Origin: JBCCGR01 sp039029195
GTDB lineage: Bacteria > Pseudomonadota > Alphaproteobacteria > Rhizobiales > Rhizobiaceae
Length of the DNA stretch: 64,000 bases
Assembly (NCBI GenBank): GCA_039029195.1
Contig: JBCCGR010000001.1
Span: forward strand, 62,001-126,000
Reading direction: 5' to 3'
The notes under the pieces were generated by a model. That model was not told where the DNA came from and did not search any database. It saw only the letters and a list, made by a program, of their open reading frames with translations. Below are positions 25,878 to 34,148 of the stretch, piece after piece. Each line of letters begins with the position of its first letter. The stretch's first letter is position 1. The translations under genes were made by a program, and so were the position numbers.

Positions 25878-26945
25878 TTAAGCTCCCATATCCAGGAACA
25901 CCGGAGCCACCGGCTCTCCCAGATGATCCACGGTTTCCGCTTCGATCATCTCACGGATTCTTTTGCGGTAAACCGTTGGTCCCTTATCGATCGCAATGCG
26001 CACAGGGCGGCGGTTTTGCGGTCGTTTTTCTTCTTCGTGGATGGCCTCAAGAATGGCCTTGTCTTCCGCGAAAGCCATTTCAAGCAGGCTGTCGATCTTG
26101 GCGTTTGCACTGTCTCCGGCAGCGGTGTTGCGCAAGTGCATCCAGTGATCGATGGTCTCATCTTCATTTATTGGGGTAACGAAGTGGATCGCAAAGACAC
26201 GGACACCCCGATCGCGATCCTCTTCGGCGCAGTCTTCCGCGCTATCGATGCTGCCAAAATCGATCACAGCAGTCGAAGGCAGGTGAAGATCATAGTAGTG
26301 CCAGCGATCGACATTCCCGTCGAAACCACCAAATTCTTTGAAAAAGCCCACCGGAGGCGCGTCCCTGATCCAGCGCCAGGCACGGATCACCTTGCCTTCC
26401 GTCGCCACATGGACCGGGACGTTCTCTGAAGCCGCGTTCCCCAAGGTTGTTGGGTGAACAAAACTCACGTGAGCCGGATCCACAAGATTTTCAGCGACAT
26501 TCAGATAGTGGGCCTTGATGTATAAATGGCCGCCGTGATGGGCGTGCCAGGCCGGGTCCGACATTTCGGGTATGTCAAAAATTTCACCCGCATCAGCGAG
26601 CGCCGGATCTCCCATCCAGATCCAGACAATACCGTTTCGTTCCTCTATCGGGAACGCCCTGACATCGGCACGCTTTGGCGTGTTGTCTTGCCCGGGCACC
26701 CGCACGCACTTACCCGCGCCATCGAATGTCATTCCATGATAACCGCACTGAATCGTGTCGCCAATCTTCTTGCCTTTCGACAAGGGCAGCAAACGATGGG
26801 GGCAACGGTCTTCCAGAGCGCACAGATTGCCGTTGTTTTCCCGAAACAAAACGAGGCGCTGGTTTACGATTTCCAGCGGAACGAGGTCTTCGGCAAACTC
26901 TTGAGACCACCCTGCAACATACCAGCTGTTTCGAACAAAGCTCAT
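25878..26945 (-). CDS. Rieske non-heme iron oxygenase (VanA-like)
   Basis: A 355-residue oxygenase subunit of the vanillate O-demethylase type. The N-terminal Rieske [2Fe-2S] domain has C48-P-H50 and C67-G-Y-H70. The mononuclear iron site appears as ENLVDPAHVSFVH, with the bridging Asp and two His ligands. Such enzymes O- or N-demethylate or hydroxylate aromatic acids. The ATG at 26945 is preferred over a TTG one codon earlier; GGGAGG lies upstream. A 147-base gap before the gene holds a near-copy of the operon's palindrome, suggesting its own promoter. No dedicated VanB-type reductase is present; the ferredoxin-NADP reductase just upstream may supply electrons through an unlinked ferredoxin. 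Confidence 0.9.
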   Translation of the reverse strand: MSFVRNSWYVAGWSQEFAEDLVPLEIVNQRLVLFRENNGNLCALEDRCPHRLLPLSKGKKIGDTIQCGYHGMTFDGAGKCVRVPGQDNTPKRADVRAFPIEERNGIVWIWMGDPALADAGEIFDIPEMSDPAWHAHHGGHLYIKAHYLNVAENLVDPAHVSFVHPTTLGNAASENVPVHVATEGKVIRAWRWIRDAPPVGFFKEFGGFDGNVDRWHYYDLHLPSTAVIDFGSIDSAEDCAEEDRDRGVRVFAIHFVTPINEDETIDHWMHLRNTAAGDSANAKIDSLLEMAFAEDKAILEAIHEEEKRPQNRRPVRIAIDKGPTVYRKRIREMIEAETVDHLGEPVAPVFLDMGA

Positions 26946-27012
26946 CAAGCTGAGCCTCCCTGCCTAGCGTTGATGCATTGAACGTGAAGCTCCAAACCCT
27001 GTCAATGTTTTA

Positions 27013-27027
27013 TTAGCATACGAATGA
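27013..27027. promoter_or_regulatory. Second copy of the operon operator motif
   Basis: TTAGCATACGAATGA, in the gap upstream of the Rieske gene, matches 14 of 15 bases of the reverse complement of the palindrome at 35001-35022 upstream of the operon's first gene. Repetition of such a specific motif in two promoter regions of the same gene set argues for binding by one regulator, most simply the MarR protein at 20655-21101. Confidence 0.55.
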
Positions 27028-27092
27028 ATTTTACGCATGCGCACCTGTGGCTGGCGTCATGAACATTGGCAACCGAACGACGGTCAGCTTTC

Positions 27093-27899
27093 TTAATCCA
27101 CGAACGCGCGTTCAACCACAAACGTGCCAGGATTGGCATTGGACCCTTCAACAAGCCCAAATCCTTCGAGCGTTGCCTTTGTGTCCTTGAGCATATCCAT
27201 GGAGCCGCAAATCATGCCGCGGTCAGTTTCAGGGGCAATTGTGGGGACACCAAGATCCTCAAACACTTTACCGCTAGCCATGAGATCAGTAATCCGGCCC
27301 ATGAAAGGATAGTCCTCACGCGTGGTCGTTGCATAGAGCCGCAGGCCCCCGGCAAATTCTCCACAAAGCGGGTCATCTCTGACCGAGGCAACAAGTTCCT
27401 GGCTATAGGTCAGCTCAGCCAGATCACGGCATGTGTGCGTGACGATCACTTCCTCGAATTTCTCGTAGGTCTCCGGGTCCCGGATTAGACTGGCGAAGGG
27501 CGCAAACCCTGTACCGGTCGCAAACATCCATAGCCGTTTTCCTGGCAAAAGCGCGTCATTTACAAGGGTGCCGGTCGGTTTTTTGCGCATCAAAACGGTG
27601 TCGCCCGGCTTGATCTTTTGCAGATGCTCTGTGAGCGGACCGTTGGGCACCTTGATCGAATAGAATTCCAACTCCTCATCCCAACTGGGCGAAGCGATGG
27701 AGTATGCGCGATATACCGGCTTCTCGGCATTCGGCAGGCCAATCATCACAAATTCACCTGACCGAAATCGGAATGAGGCGGGCCGCGTCATTCGAAATCG
27801 AAACAGTCTGTCGGTGTAGTGCTGAACCTCGGTCACGGTTTCAGCAAAGACGCCTTTGGGAATGGCGAATTCGGTTTTTACGTCGCTGGTGTCCAGCAT
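27093..27899 (-). CDS. fpr: Ferredoxin-NADP reductase
   Basis: A 268-residue FAD enzyme moving electrons between NADPH and ferredoxin or flavodoxin. The FAD site is R-A-Y-S-I-A-S-P, the NADP-binding part begins MFATGTGFAPFASLIRD, and the C-terminus FVVERAFVD is typical of bacterial FprA-type reductases. Length is usual. It starts 32 bases after the second DUF1185 gene. In this operon it could feed the Rieske oxygenase and, more interestingly, the 6-hydroxynicotinate-reductase-like protein, whose clostridial relative takes electrons from reduced ferredoxin. No ferredoxin gene lies in the operon, so that carrier must come from elsewhere. Confidence 0.93.
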   Translation of the reverse strand: MLDTSDVKTEFAIPKGVFAETVTEVQHYTDRLFRFRMTRPASFRFRSGEFVMIGLPNAEKPVYRAYSIASPSWDEELEFYSIKVPNGPLTEHLQKIKPGDTVLMRKKPTGTLVNDALLPGKRLWMFATGTGFAPFASLIRDPETYEKFEEVIVTHTCRDLAELTYSQELVASVRDDPLCGEFAGGLRLYATTTREDYPFMGRITDLMASGKVFEDLGVPTIAPETDRGMICGSMDMLKDTKATLEGFGLVEGSNANPGTFVVERAFVD

Positions 27900-27931
27900 A
27901 AATTTCGTTCCTTAAACTCGACGGCCTGAAC

Positions 27932-28516
27932 CTAGCGCAGACCGTCTTTGCCCTCAGCATCCTCGTGGGTCAGCCCGCCTACGCGAGGTGATGGACGGCC
28001 GCTATCCGTTACGGCCACGGCCACCATGATTTCATTCGCGCGCGGCGCATCGTTCAACCGCACTTCGATCCCGTCAAAATGGCTGCGCACATAGGCGGCA
28101 TCCTTGTGCCCCAAGGGCACATCGAGAACCTGTCCAGGTGAACCCATTTTCTTCGACGAAGGCACAAGGGCTGCACCTTTTTCAACTTCTTTGCGGAGCG
28201 GAGCGCCGAGTTTCGGGTGCAGGATTGCAGCGGCATGTTCCAGTTCGCCATTTTCACCGACCATGGCTGACTTGCCAAAACTTTCCGCCTGCCCCGGTGT
28301 GATACCCAGCGCTTCCACACACTTTCGACCCAACACGGCACCGAGTTCGGCGCCGATTTCCATCAGCTCTGTAAGATCTTCCCGATAGGTTCCTGCAAAG
28401 GGGTTCTCAATGACAGCCACGGCCACAGCTTTTCGGGTGGCAGGATTGATATCGCGTCCGATCTCTTTGTGAGTTTCTTCGATATTGACTGCGATCTTGC
28501 GAATTTTTGCGCTCAT
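27932..28516 (-). CDS. DUF1185/AA_synth family protein, copy B
   Basis: A 194-residue protein of the family labelled 'amino acid synthesis' (PF06684), whose biochemical role is not established. Conserved segments are AVIENPFAGTY, GENGELEHAAAI, ALVPSSKK, AYVRSHFDGIEV and LNDAPRANE, ending G-K-D-G-L-R. There is no signal peptide. It is clearly paralogous to the protein encoded immediately before it; the two genes overlap by 4 bases (ATGA), which suggests coupled translation and perhaps a heteromer. Position between a ring-reductase-like gene and electron-transfer genes implies a step in heterocycle breakdown, but which step cannot be said. Confidence 0.85.
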   Translation of the reverse strand: MSAKIRKIAVNIEETHKEIGRDINPATRKAVAVAVIENPFAGTYREDLTELMEIGAELGAVLGRKCVEALGITPGQAESFGKSAMVGENGELEHAAAILHPKLGAPLRKEVEKGAALVPSSKKMGSPGQVLDVPLGHKDAAYVRSHFDGIEVRLNDAPRANEIMVAVAVTDSGRPSPRVGGLTHEDAEGKDGLR

Positions 28517-29094
28517 CTCAGGCCATCCTCTCCTTTTATGTCTTTTGCGGCCAGACCGCCTGCCCGGTCATGAATGCGCGGCCCAGTGCTCATCACGAGA
28601 ACAAGCGCCATTTCATTTGCCTTTGGCGCGTCGTTCAAGCCCACTTCCATACTGTCGAAATGGCTACGCACATAAGAGGCGTTTATGTGCGTAATCGGCA
28701 CGTCGAGTCTTCCGCCGACACCCGCTACTTTTTTTGAAGATGGTACGATTGCGTTGGAATCATTCAATAGTTCACGCATCGCATAACCACCAGGCGCATG
28801 CCACAAAGCGCCGTGTTCCAGCTCTCCGGCCTCACCAATCATCGCTCCCTTGCCGTATCCTTCGATCTGATCGGCACCACCCAGCAATTCGACAAGGCGA
28901 GTGGCCATTTGCAGCCCGAGCGGCTTCAGGTCCTCCATGAACCATTGAATGTCAGGCTCATATCGTCCCGCGAACGGGTTTTCGATAATTGCCAGTGCCG
29001 CCGCCCGGCGCAGGGGCTTTGCTGGTACCGGACCACCTTCATGAAAAATCTCCTCAACGGAGAAGGCCGTCTTTCGCAGGTTAAGCTTCGACAT
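28513..29094 (-). CDS. DUF1185/AA_synth family protein, copy A
   Basis: A 193-residue paralogue of the next gene, sharing LAIIENPFAGRY, GEAGELEHGA, AIVPSSKKV, SYVRSHFDSMEVGLNDAPKANE and a terminal G-E-D-G-L-R. The overall identity between copies is moderate, so the duplication is old and the two have probably specialised, for example as unlike subunits. The ATG lies inside the end of the UPF0280 gene (14-base overlap). Function of the family is unknown; the invariant Glu-His and Ser-Ser-Lys-Lys patches are good candidates for an active site. Confidence 0.85.
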   Translation of the reverse strand: MSKLNLRKTAFSVEEIFHEGGPVPAKPLRRAAALAIIENPFAGRYEPDIQWFMEDLKPLGLQMATRLVELLGGADQIEGYGKGAMIGEAGELEHGALWHAPGGYAMRELLNDSNAIVPSSKKVAGVGGRLDVPITHINASYVRSHFDSMEVGLNDAPKANEMALVLVMSTGPRIHDRAGGLAAKDIKGEDGLR

Positions 29095-29944
29095 GGTGAT
29101 GTTCCTCTGCGCAATTGAGCAGGTTTGTGCTGGTGGATGCAGCGTGACCCTGAAGGAAAAGTGCGGCGGCCTTGACTAGCCCATTGGAGTGATAGAACGC
29201 GGCTTTTTCGTAACCATTGTTGAGTGCACGTCGACAGTCCTCAGATGACAACCCCCCACATCCGGTAACCACCGGCAAATCTTCGAGGTCGGTGCTGTCA
29301 TCCAAATCATGTGCAGCTCGACGTGTGATAGCCGGATGGCCCGGCAGATCAACGGCATTGGCAATCATCGTTGCGCCGACATCGGCCTGGGCCGCGGAGC
29401 TTGCAAGCACCGTAACGCTGTCGGCTATGCCCAAGGACAGGCTGCGCCCATGCCGCCCCGACGTGGCGATACCCCGAACTCCATCTGCCGACGTGACTTC
29501 AATCCGACCCAGATCAGTCCCATCGTGCCCCTTCATGGCGGTCCGGAATGAGGTGCCGGGTTCAAGATGCAGTGCGATGTCCCCGCCATTGTTGACATAG
29601 GCCCGGGTGAGTTCCGCCTTGGACGTCATCGCTGCCAGCACTTCATCGGCAACACTTCCCGCCACCGCAGCCATCCGCGTGACATAGGCGGTTGCCGCAA
29701 AAGGAAGGCAAGCATCATGCATTCGCTGCGCAACAGCGCCTGTCAGGCGCGTGCTCAATGGAGACATCATTTCGCGCAGCGCGGTGAGCTCGTTCACAAT
29801 TTCGGCGATTATTGTCTCGAAACGCTTTGCTGCAGCCCTATAAGCGATTTCGCGCGCGCCTTCGGCCCAGATGATCAAATCGCTGGGACCGTGTTGCAAA
29901 TGCAGGCGCTGGCCGTCGGGCAGCAGATGTGCGGTTGGCGTCAT
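29081..29944 (-). CDS. UPF0280 family protein (ApbE-superfamily)
   Basis: About 287 residues when started at the ATG at 29944, which overlaps the stop of the reductase gene by one base (TGATG); a TTG at 29962 would add six residues. The family has been grouped with the ApbE (FMN transferase) superfamily, but its own activity is unknown. Visible conserved parts are LPDGQRLHLQHGPSDLII, AAVAGSVADEVL, AYVNNGGDIALHL, GIATSGRHGRSLSLGIADSVTV and ADVGATMIANAV, a glycine-rich pattern like that of ApbE. There is no signal peptide. Coupling to the reductase gene suggests maturation of, or partnership with, that flavin/iron-sulfur enzyme; this is inference. Confidence 0.82.
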   Translation of the reverse strand: MTPTAHLLPDGQRLHLQHGPSDLIIWAEGAREIAYRAAAKRFETIIAEIVNELTALREMMSPLSTRLTGAVAQRMHDACLPFAATAYVTRMAAVAGSVADEVLAAMTSKAELTRAYVNNGGDIALHLEPGTSFRTAMKGHDGTDLGRIEVTSADGVRGIATSGRHGRSLSLGIADSVTVLASSAAQADVGATMIANAVDLPGHPAITRRAAHDLDDSTDLEDLPVVTGCGGLSSEDCRRALNNGYEKAAFYHSNGLVKAAALFLQGHAASTSTNLLNCAEEHHHVEA

Positions 29945-31425
29945 CACTTTGCTGCTTTCCAACGGTAGTTCCCGCTATCCATTGGATTGCTCGCATTCGG
30001 GTTCTGCGGCACATGGCGCGCCGCATCGGCATTGATTTCGTCAACCGACTTCATGTGATCCACATGCCCACCCAGCGCGGCGTAGTCGCTGACCCGCAGG
30101 GTGAACTCGATTGGAGCCACCAGCGCCGGTGTTGGAACATAGCCAAACGAGTTGGTGGGCATATCGAGCACATCCACCATCACGGTAATCCCGCCACCCG
30201 GCCAGACATAGGCATTTGCTCCACCGCAAGAGACATGGGTCAGAGCTTCCTTCACGGATTTGGTCAGCCGCACTGGATTCTCCGTCACCCCAGCGCGTAA
30301 CGATCCCCCCGCTCCGCCCATAAACAGAACAGAGCAAACCGAAGGTTCGCAGTTTTCTGCAATCAGTTCAGCTGAAGCCGCGAGTCGGGTGGGCACATCC
30401 CGCCTTTGTGGCACCAAATCGGCATCAAGCTCATAGTAGGCATACTGCTCGCCAGTGGTTGAGACCATGAAGAGACGCAAGCCTTCCCAAGCAACCTTGG
30501 CGTTGAATGGGCCCAGGATTGAAAGCGGGTCTTCAATATCCGTGCCACCCCAACCGGTGCCGGGTTCTGCCACCTGGAAATACCGCCCAGGCGTTGAACG
30601 CCGACCTTTGACTTTAATCCCGGTTGGCGGCACGTCGAGCTGCTTCCCGGTTTCATGTTCGCTCAGAACACCAGTAATGTGATCGTCCACGACGACCACA
30701 TCGTCCACGAGACCGATCCACTGCTTTGGAAATATGCCAATGGTGGCAGAGCCACATCCCACCCGCATCAGGCGTTCGGTTTCGCCATTGATAATCGGCG
30801 GATGACCAGCCTGCACAATAATCTCTGTGGTGTGAACCTCTTCACCAATCGTCATCGCCACCGGTTCACGATTGCACAAGCGCAGAAGTGCGTCGCAGGT
30901 CACACGCCCTTCTTTCTTCGAACCGCCAGTGAGATGCTCAACCCCTCCGAGGGACAGCATTTTCGAGCCATATTCTGACGTCATGACATGGCCGATGGGT
31001 TCACCATCCACTCGCACCACATCGCGCTCGTGGCCAATATGCCGATCGGTATCGATCTTCACCTTGACACCGCAATAGCTGAAGATGCCTTCAGTCACCA
31101 CAGTGACCATGTCGACACCCTCGACCTCCTGACTTGCGATGAACGGCGCAGGTTTGTAGTCAGGATAGGTGGTCCCCGCACCAACGGCGGTCACAAATTT
31201 GCGTGCGCCCTTGAAGATGTCACCATCCCAATCCTCGGCAGCAACTTCACCCATGAATGGCACAAGATCCTGGCCACTTTGAATGATGGTGAGCGGGTCG
31301 AGCCGGACCAGCTTGCCATCATGATTGGCGTAGCGGTCACAGGCGCCTGATTTGCCTTCGGCGATGTAACACATCACCGGGCAGGCATCGCAGCGAATTT
31401 TCTCGGGGCTTACCGATTCGTTCAT
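29944..31425 (-). CDS. hnr: 6-hydroxynicotinate reductase-like protein
   Basis: A 493-residue protein related to 6-hydroxynicotinate reductase of Eubacterium barkeri, an iron-sulfur flavoprotein that reduces the pyridone ring to 6-oxo-1,4,5,6-tetrahydronicotinate with electrons from ferredoxin. An N-terminal cluster motif C12-x2-C15-x3-C19-x9-C29 is suited to a [4Fe-4S] centre. Gly-rich stretches such as AGHPPIINGETERLMRVGCGSATIG and FMGGAGGSLRAGVTENPVRLTKS follow, then a Cys-containing LTHVSCGGANAYVWPGGGITV. It lies directly after the molybdenum hydroxylase gene (4-base overlap), the enzyme expected to make its substrate. With the enamidase-like gene this gives hydroxylation, reduction and hydrolysis. 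Substrate identity is inferred. Confidence 0.83.
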   Translation of the reverse strand: MNESVSPEKIRCDACPVMCYIAEGKSGACDRYANHDGKLVRLDPLTIIQSGQDLVPFMGEVAAEDWDGDIFKGARKFVTAVGAGTTYPDYKPAPFIASQEVEGVDMVTVVTEGIFSYCGVKVKIDTDRHIGHERDVVRVDGEPIGHVMTSEYGSKMLSLGGVEHLTGGSKKEGRVTCDALLRLCNREPVAMTIGEEVHTTEIIVQAGHPPIINGETERLMRVGCGSATIGIFPKQWIGLVDDVVVVDDHITGVLSEHETGKQLDVPPTGIKVKGRRSTPGRYFQVAEPGTGWGGTDIEDPLSILGPFNAKVAWEGLRLFMVSTTGEQYAYYELDADLVPQRRDVPTRLAASAELIAENCEPSVCSVLFMGGAGGSLRAGVTENPVRLTKSVKEALTHVSCGGANAYVWPGGGITVMVDVLDMPTNSFGYVPTPALVAPIEFTLRVSDYAALGGHVDHMKSVDEINADAARHVPQNPNASNPMDSGNYRWKAAK

Positions 31426-34148
31426 TGCGCCATCCTCTCGTTGATAGCCTCATGAACCGAACTCGGAATGGCAGGCACCTTGTAGAGCCGCGCACCTGTA
31501 GCGCGTTTGATTGCATTCAGCAGCGCTGGAGCGGTTGGGATCAACACATGCTCACCAAGCCCTTTGGCCCCATAGGGTCCGTGCGCATCTTCTTCTTCGA
31601 TGATGATGGTTTCGATTGGCGGAACATCGCCGATTGTCGGGATCAGATAGTCATGCAAATTCTCGGTCACTCCGGGAATATACTCTTCCATCAAAGCCAT
31701 ACCCAAGCCCTGGGCGACACCGCCATGAACCTGCCCCTCGACCAGCATCGGATTGATGGCTTTGCCCACATCATGGGCTGCAACAATCTTTACCGGTTTG
31801 ACAGTGCCAAGCTCGGTATCGACTTCGACCACGGCCAGATGCGCGGCATAACCGAATTGAGCGTATGGATGCCCCCGCCCGTTTTGGTCCAGCGGCTTGA
31901 TTGGCGGATCGTAGCTTTCCGCCACCCGAAGAACAAAACCTTCCGGGTCAGGCTCCAACTTACTGAGATCGAGAACATGCACACCTGCTGCATCGGTCGC
32001 ACGAACCTCTTCCCCTGCAAACACGAGCGCTGCGTCTTCAGCCACATTCATGCGTTCAAGAATAGCACCCCGCAGGGCAATGGCAGAAAGTCGCGCGGCA
32101 TTGCCTGAAACAAAGGTCTGGCGTGAAGCTGATGTCTTCCCCGCATCGGGCGTCACATCGGTATCGGCTCCGACCAGTTCAATCGTATGAACAGGCACCC
32201 CAAGTGTGGTGGCAAAGATCTGTGTAACAACGGTGTTGGAACCCTGGCCAATATCCACAGCCCCTTGGTGCAAGACCAAAGTGCCGTCTGCGCGAACACC
32301 GCTCTTTATGGTCGAAGGATTGGGCAGAGACGTGTTTCCGCAGCCATACCATCCTCCAGCCACACCAACACCGCGCCTTAGTGTTTCATTTCTGGCGTTA
32401 AACAAGTCGGCATCAGCGCGTTCGTCAGACCAGGCCGGTCGCAATGCTGCGAGGCAGGCTTTGATGCCAACACCTTGCTCAAACACCTGACCGCACACTG
32501 TCGGTGTTCCATTCTCAAGGGCATTTGAGATGCGAAATTCCAGCGCGTCCAAACCCAGCCGGTCAGCCAGCTCGTCGAACAGGCTTTCCTGTGCGATTGC
32601 CGATTGTGGAACCCCAAAGCCGCGAAACGCGCCCGATGGAGGGTTGTTTGTGTGAATGCCTTTGGTCCGGGCGGTATAGTCGGAGACCCGATAAGGTCCC
32701 GAGGCGTGAACCGGAACCCGGTTCGCCACGGTTGGTCCCCAGCTGGCGTAGGCGCCCGTGTCAAAGCTCCCGTGGAACTCAAACCCGCAGATCTTCCCGT
32801 CCCTGTCAGCCCCGATCTTCAATTTGATGTCAGATGGATGACGTTTGGTGGAGCTCTGCATGGACTCCGTTCGCGCATAACACATACGCACAGGCTTACC
32901 CGTTTTGAGCGCCGCCATCGCCAAATAAGGCTGCACGCTCATATCCAGCTTTGAACCGAACCCACCACCAACCGCAGTGGGCAAGATGCGGATCTGTGAA
33001 GCATCCATACCCAGAACGCGCTGCAACCCTTCGCGGTTCATTGCCGGGGATTGCGTACAGACATGGACTTCAACTCGACCGTTCACAATCTCGGCGAACC
33101 CCGCTTCGGGTTCGATATACCCGTGCTCGACAAATCCGCTTCGAAAACGACCTTCGACATTGATGTGAGCCCGTGCCAGCGCGGACTCTGCATCGCCGCA
33201 GGTCACAAACCCACCGCACAGAACATTTTTCTCGCGACCTTGATGCAATTGTGCCGCAGTTTCGCATTGTGCCGACTCTATATCCTGCGCCGCGGGAAGC
33301 TCAGCCCATTTGATCGGCAAACTGGTCGGGTCAATTGTTCGAATTGTGTTTCGAGCACCGACCAACGCGGCCACGGCCTCGCCCCGAAACCGCGTCTCTC
33401 CTTCAGCAAAGACAGGCTGGTCTTCGAATCCGGGGATAACACCAAATGTGTTTTCCCCTTTCACATCTGCTGCGGTGAGCACGGTCTCCAGTCCGATTGA
33501 TCTGGCAAAGCCTTCCAGATCTCCGATTTCGAAGGACGCGCGCGGAAATGGCGAACGGATCACCAGAACTTCCAGGCAACCCGGAGGGGCAACGTCATCG
33601 CCGTATTGAACCCGAGCGGAGAGTTTTTCAGCCCCATCCACATGCCGAATGGGATCGCCCACAGTGCCTGCAGTCGGGACGGCCATTGCAGGAGCGCCCA
33701 TCACGGCGTCGATGATCTTGCGATAACCAGTACATCGACACAAAACACCGCCCAAGGCATCCTGTACCTGTTCTTCGCTTGGCGTCGGTGTTTCCCGCAA
33801 AAGCGCCACAGCGGAAACCATCATGCCCGGCGTGCAGATGCCACATTGAGCAGCACCATGATCGAGAAAACTCTGGGTCAATCTCGCCGCATCGGGGTCG
33901 TTTGCATGCAATCCCTGAACAGTTTCGACCTGACGTCCGGCTACCTGATGCGCTGGCGTGAGACAGGCGCAGACAGGGGCATTGTCGACCAAGACCGTAC
34001 AAGCACCGCAATCTCCGGCATCGCAACCAACCTTGACATCACGTTGGCCAAGTTCCTCACGCAACAGTTCTGACAAACGTTGTCCCGGGACAAAACGGGC
34101 AGCCTTGTCGTTTCCGTTCAAGCGGATTGTGGGTGAGTCAACTTTCAT
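31422..34148 (-). CDS. Molybdenum hydroxylase, fused iron-sulfur and molybdopterin subunits
   Basis: A 908-residue xanthine dehydrogenase-family protein. Residues 1-75 form a plant-type [2Fe-2S] domain (C42, C47, C50, C62). Residues 80-150 form the second [2Fe-2S] domain (C102, C105, C137, C139 in CRCTGY). From about residue 160 comes the molybdopterin-binding part with AVGGGFGSKLD, PPSGAFRGFGVPQS and GAKGLGE, whose final Glu is the catalytic base. Fusion of these two subunits with a separate FAD subunit is unusual compared with the three-gene layout. Such enzymes hydroxylate N-heteroaromatic rings with water as oxygen source. The FAD subunit gene precedes it (ATGA overlap). Nicotinate to 6-hydroxynicotinate is the best guess. 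Confidence 0.93.
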   Translation of the reverse strand: MKVDSPTIRLNGNDKAARFVPGQRLSELLREELGQRDVKVGCDAGDCGACTVLVDNAPVCACLTPAHQVAGRQVETVQGLHANDPDAARLTQSFLDHGAAQCGICTPGMMVSAVALLRETPTPSEEQVQDALGGVLCRCTGYRKIIDAVMGAPAMAVPTAGTVGDPIRHVDGAEKLSARVQYGDDVAPPGCLEVLVIRSPFPRASFEIGDLEGFARSIGLETVLTAADVKGENTFGVIPGFEDQPVFAEGETRFRGEAVAALVGARNTIRTIDPTSLPIKWAELPAAQDIESAQCETAAQLHQGREKNVLCGGFVTCGDAESALARAHINVEGRFRSGFVEHGYIEPEAGFAEIVNGRVEVHVCTQSPAMNREGLQRVLGMDASQIRILPTAVGGGFGSKLDMSVQPYLAMAALKTGKPVRMCYARTESMQSSTKRHPSDIKLKIGADRDGKICGFEFHGSFDTGAYASWGPTVANRVPVHASGPYRVSDYTARTKGIHTNNPPSGAFRGFGVPQSAIAQESLFDELADRLGLDALEFRISNALENGTPTVCGQVFEQGVGIKACLAALRPAWSDERADADLFNARNETLRRGVGVAGGWYGCGNTSLPNPSTIKSGVRADGTLVLHQGAVDIGQGSNTVVTQIFATTLGVPVHTIELVGADTDVTPDAGKTSASRQTFVSGNAARLSAIALRGAILERMNVAEDAALVFAGEEVRATDAAGVHVLDLSKLEPDPEGFVLRVAESYDPPIKPLDQNGRGHPYAQFGYAAHLAVVEVDTELGTVKPVKIVAAHDVGKAINPMLVEGQVHGGVAQGLGMALMEEYIPGVTENLHDYLIPTIGDVPPIETIIIEEEDAHGPYGAKGLGEHVLIPTAPALLNAIKRATGARLYKVPAIPSSVHEAINERMAQ

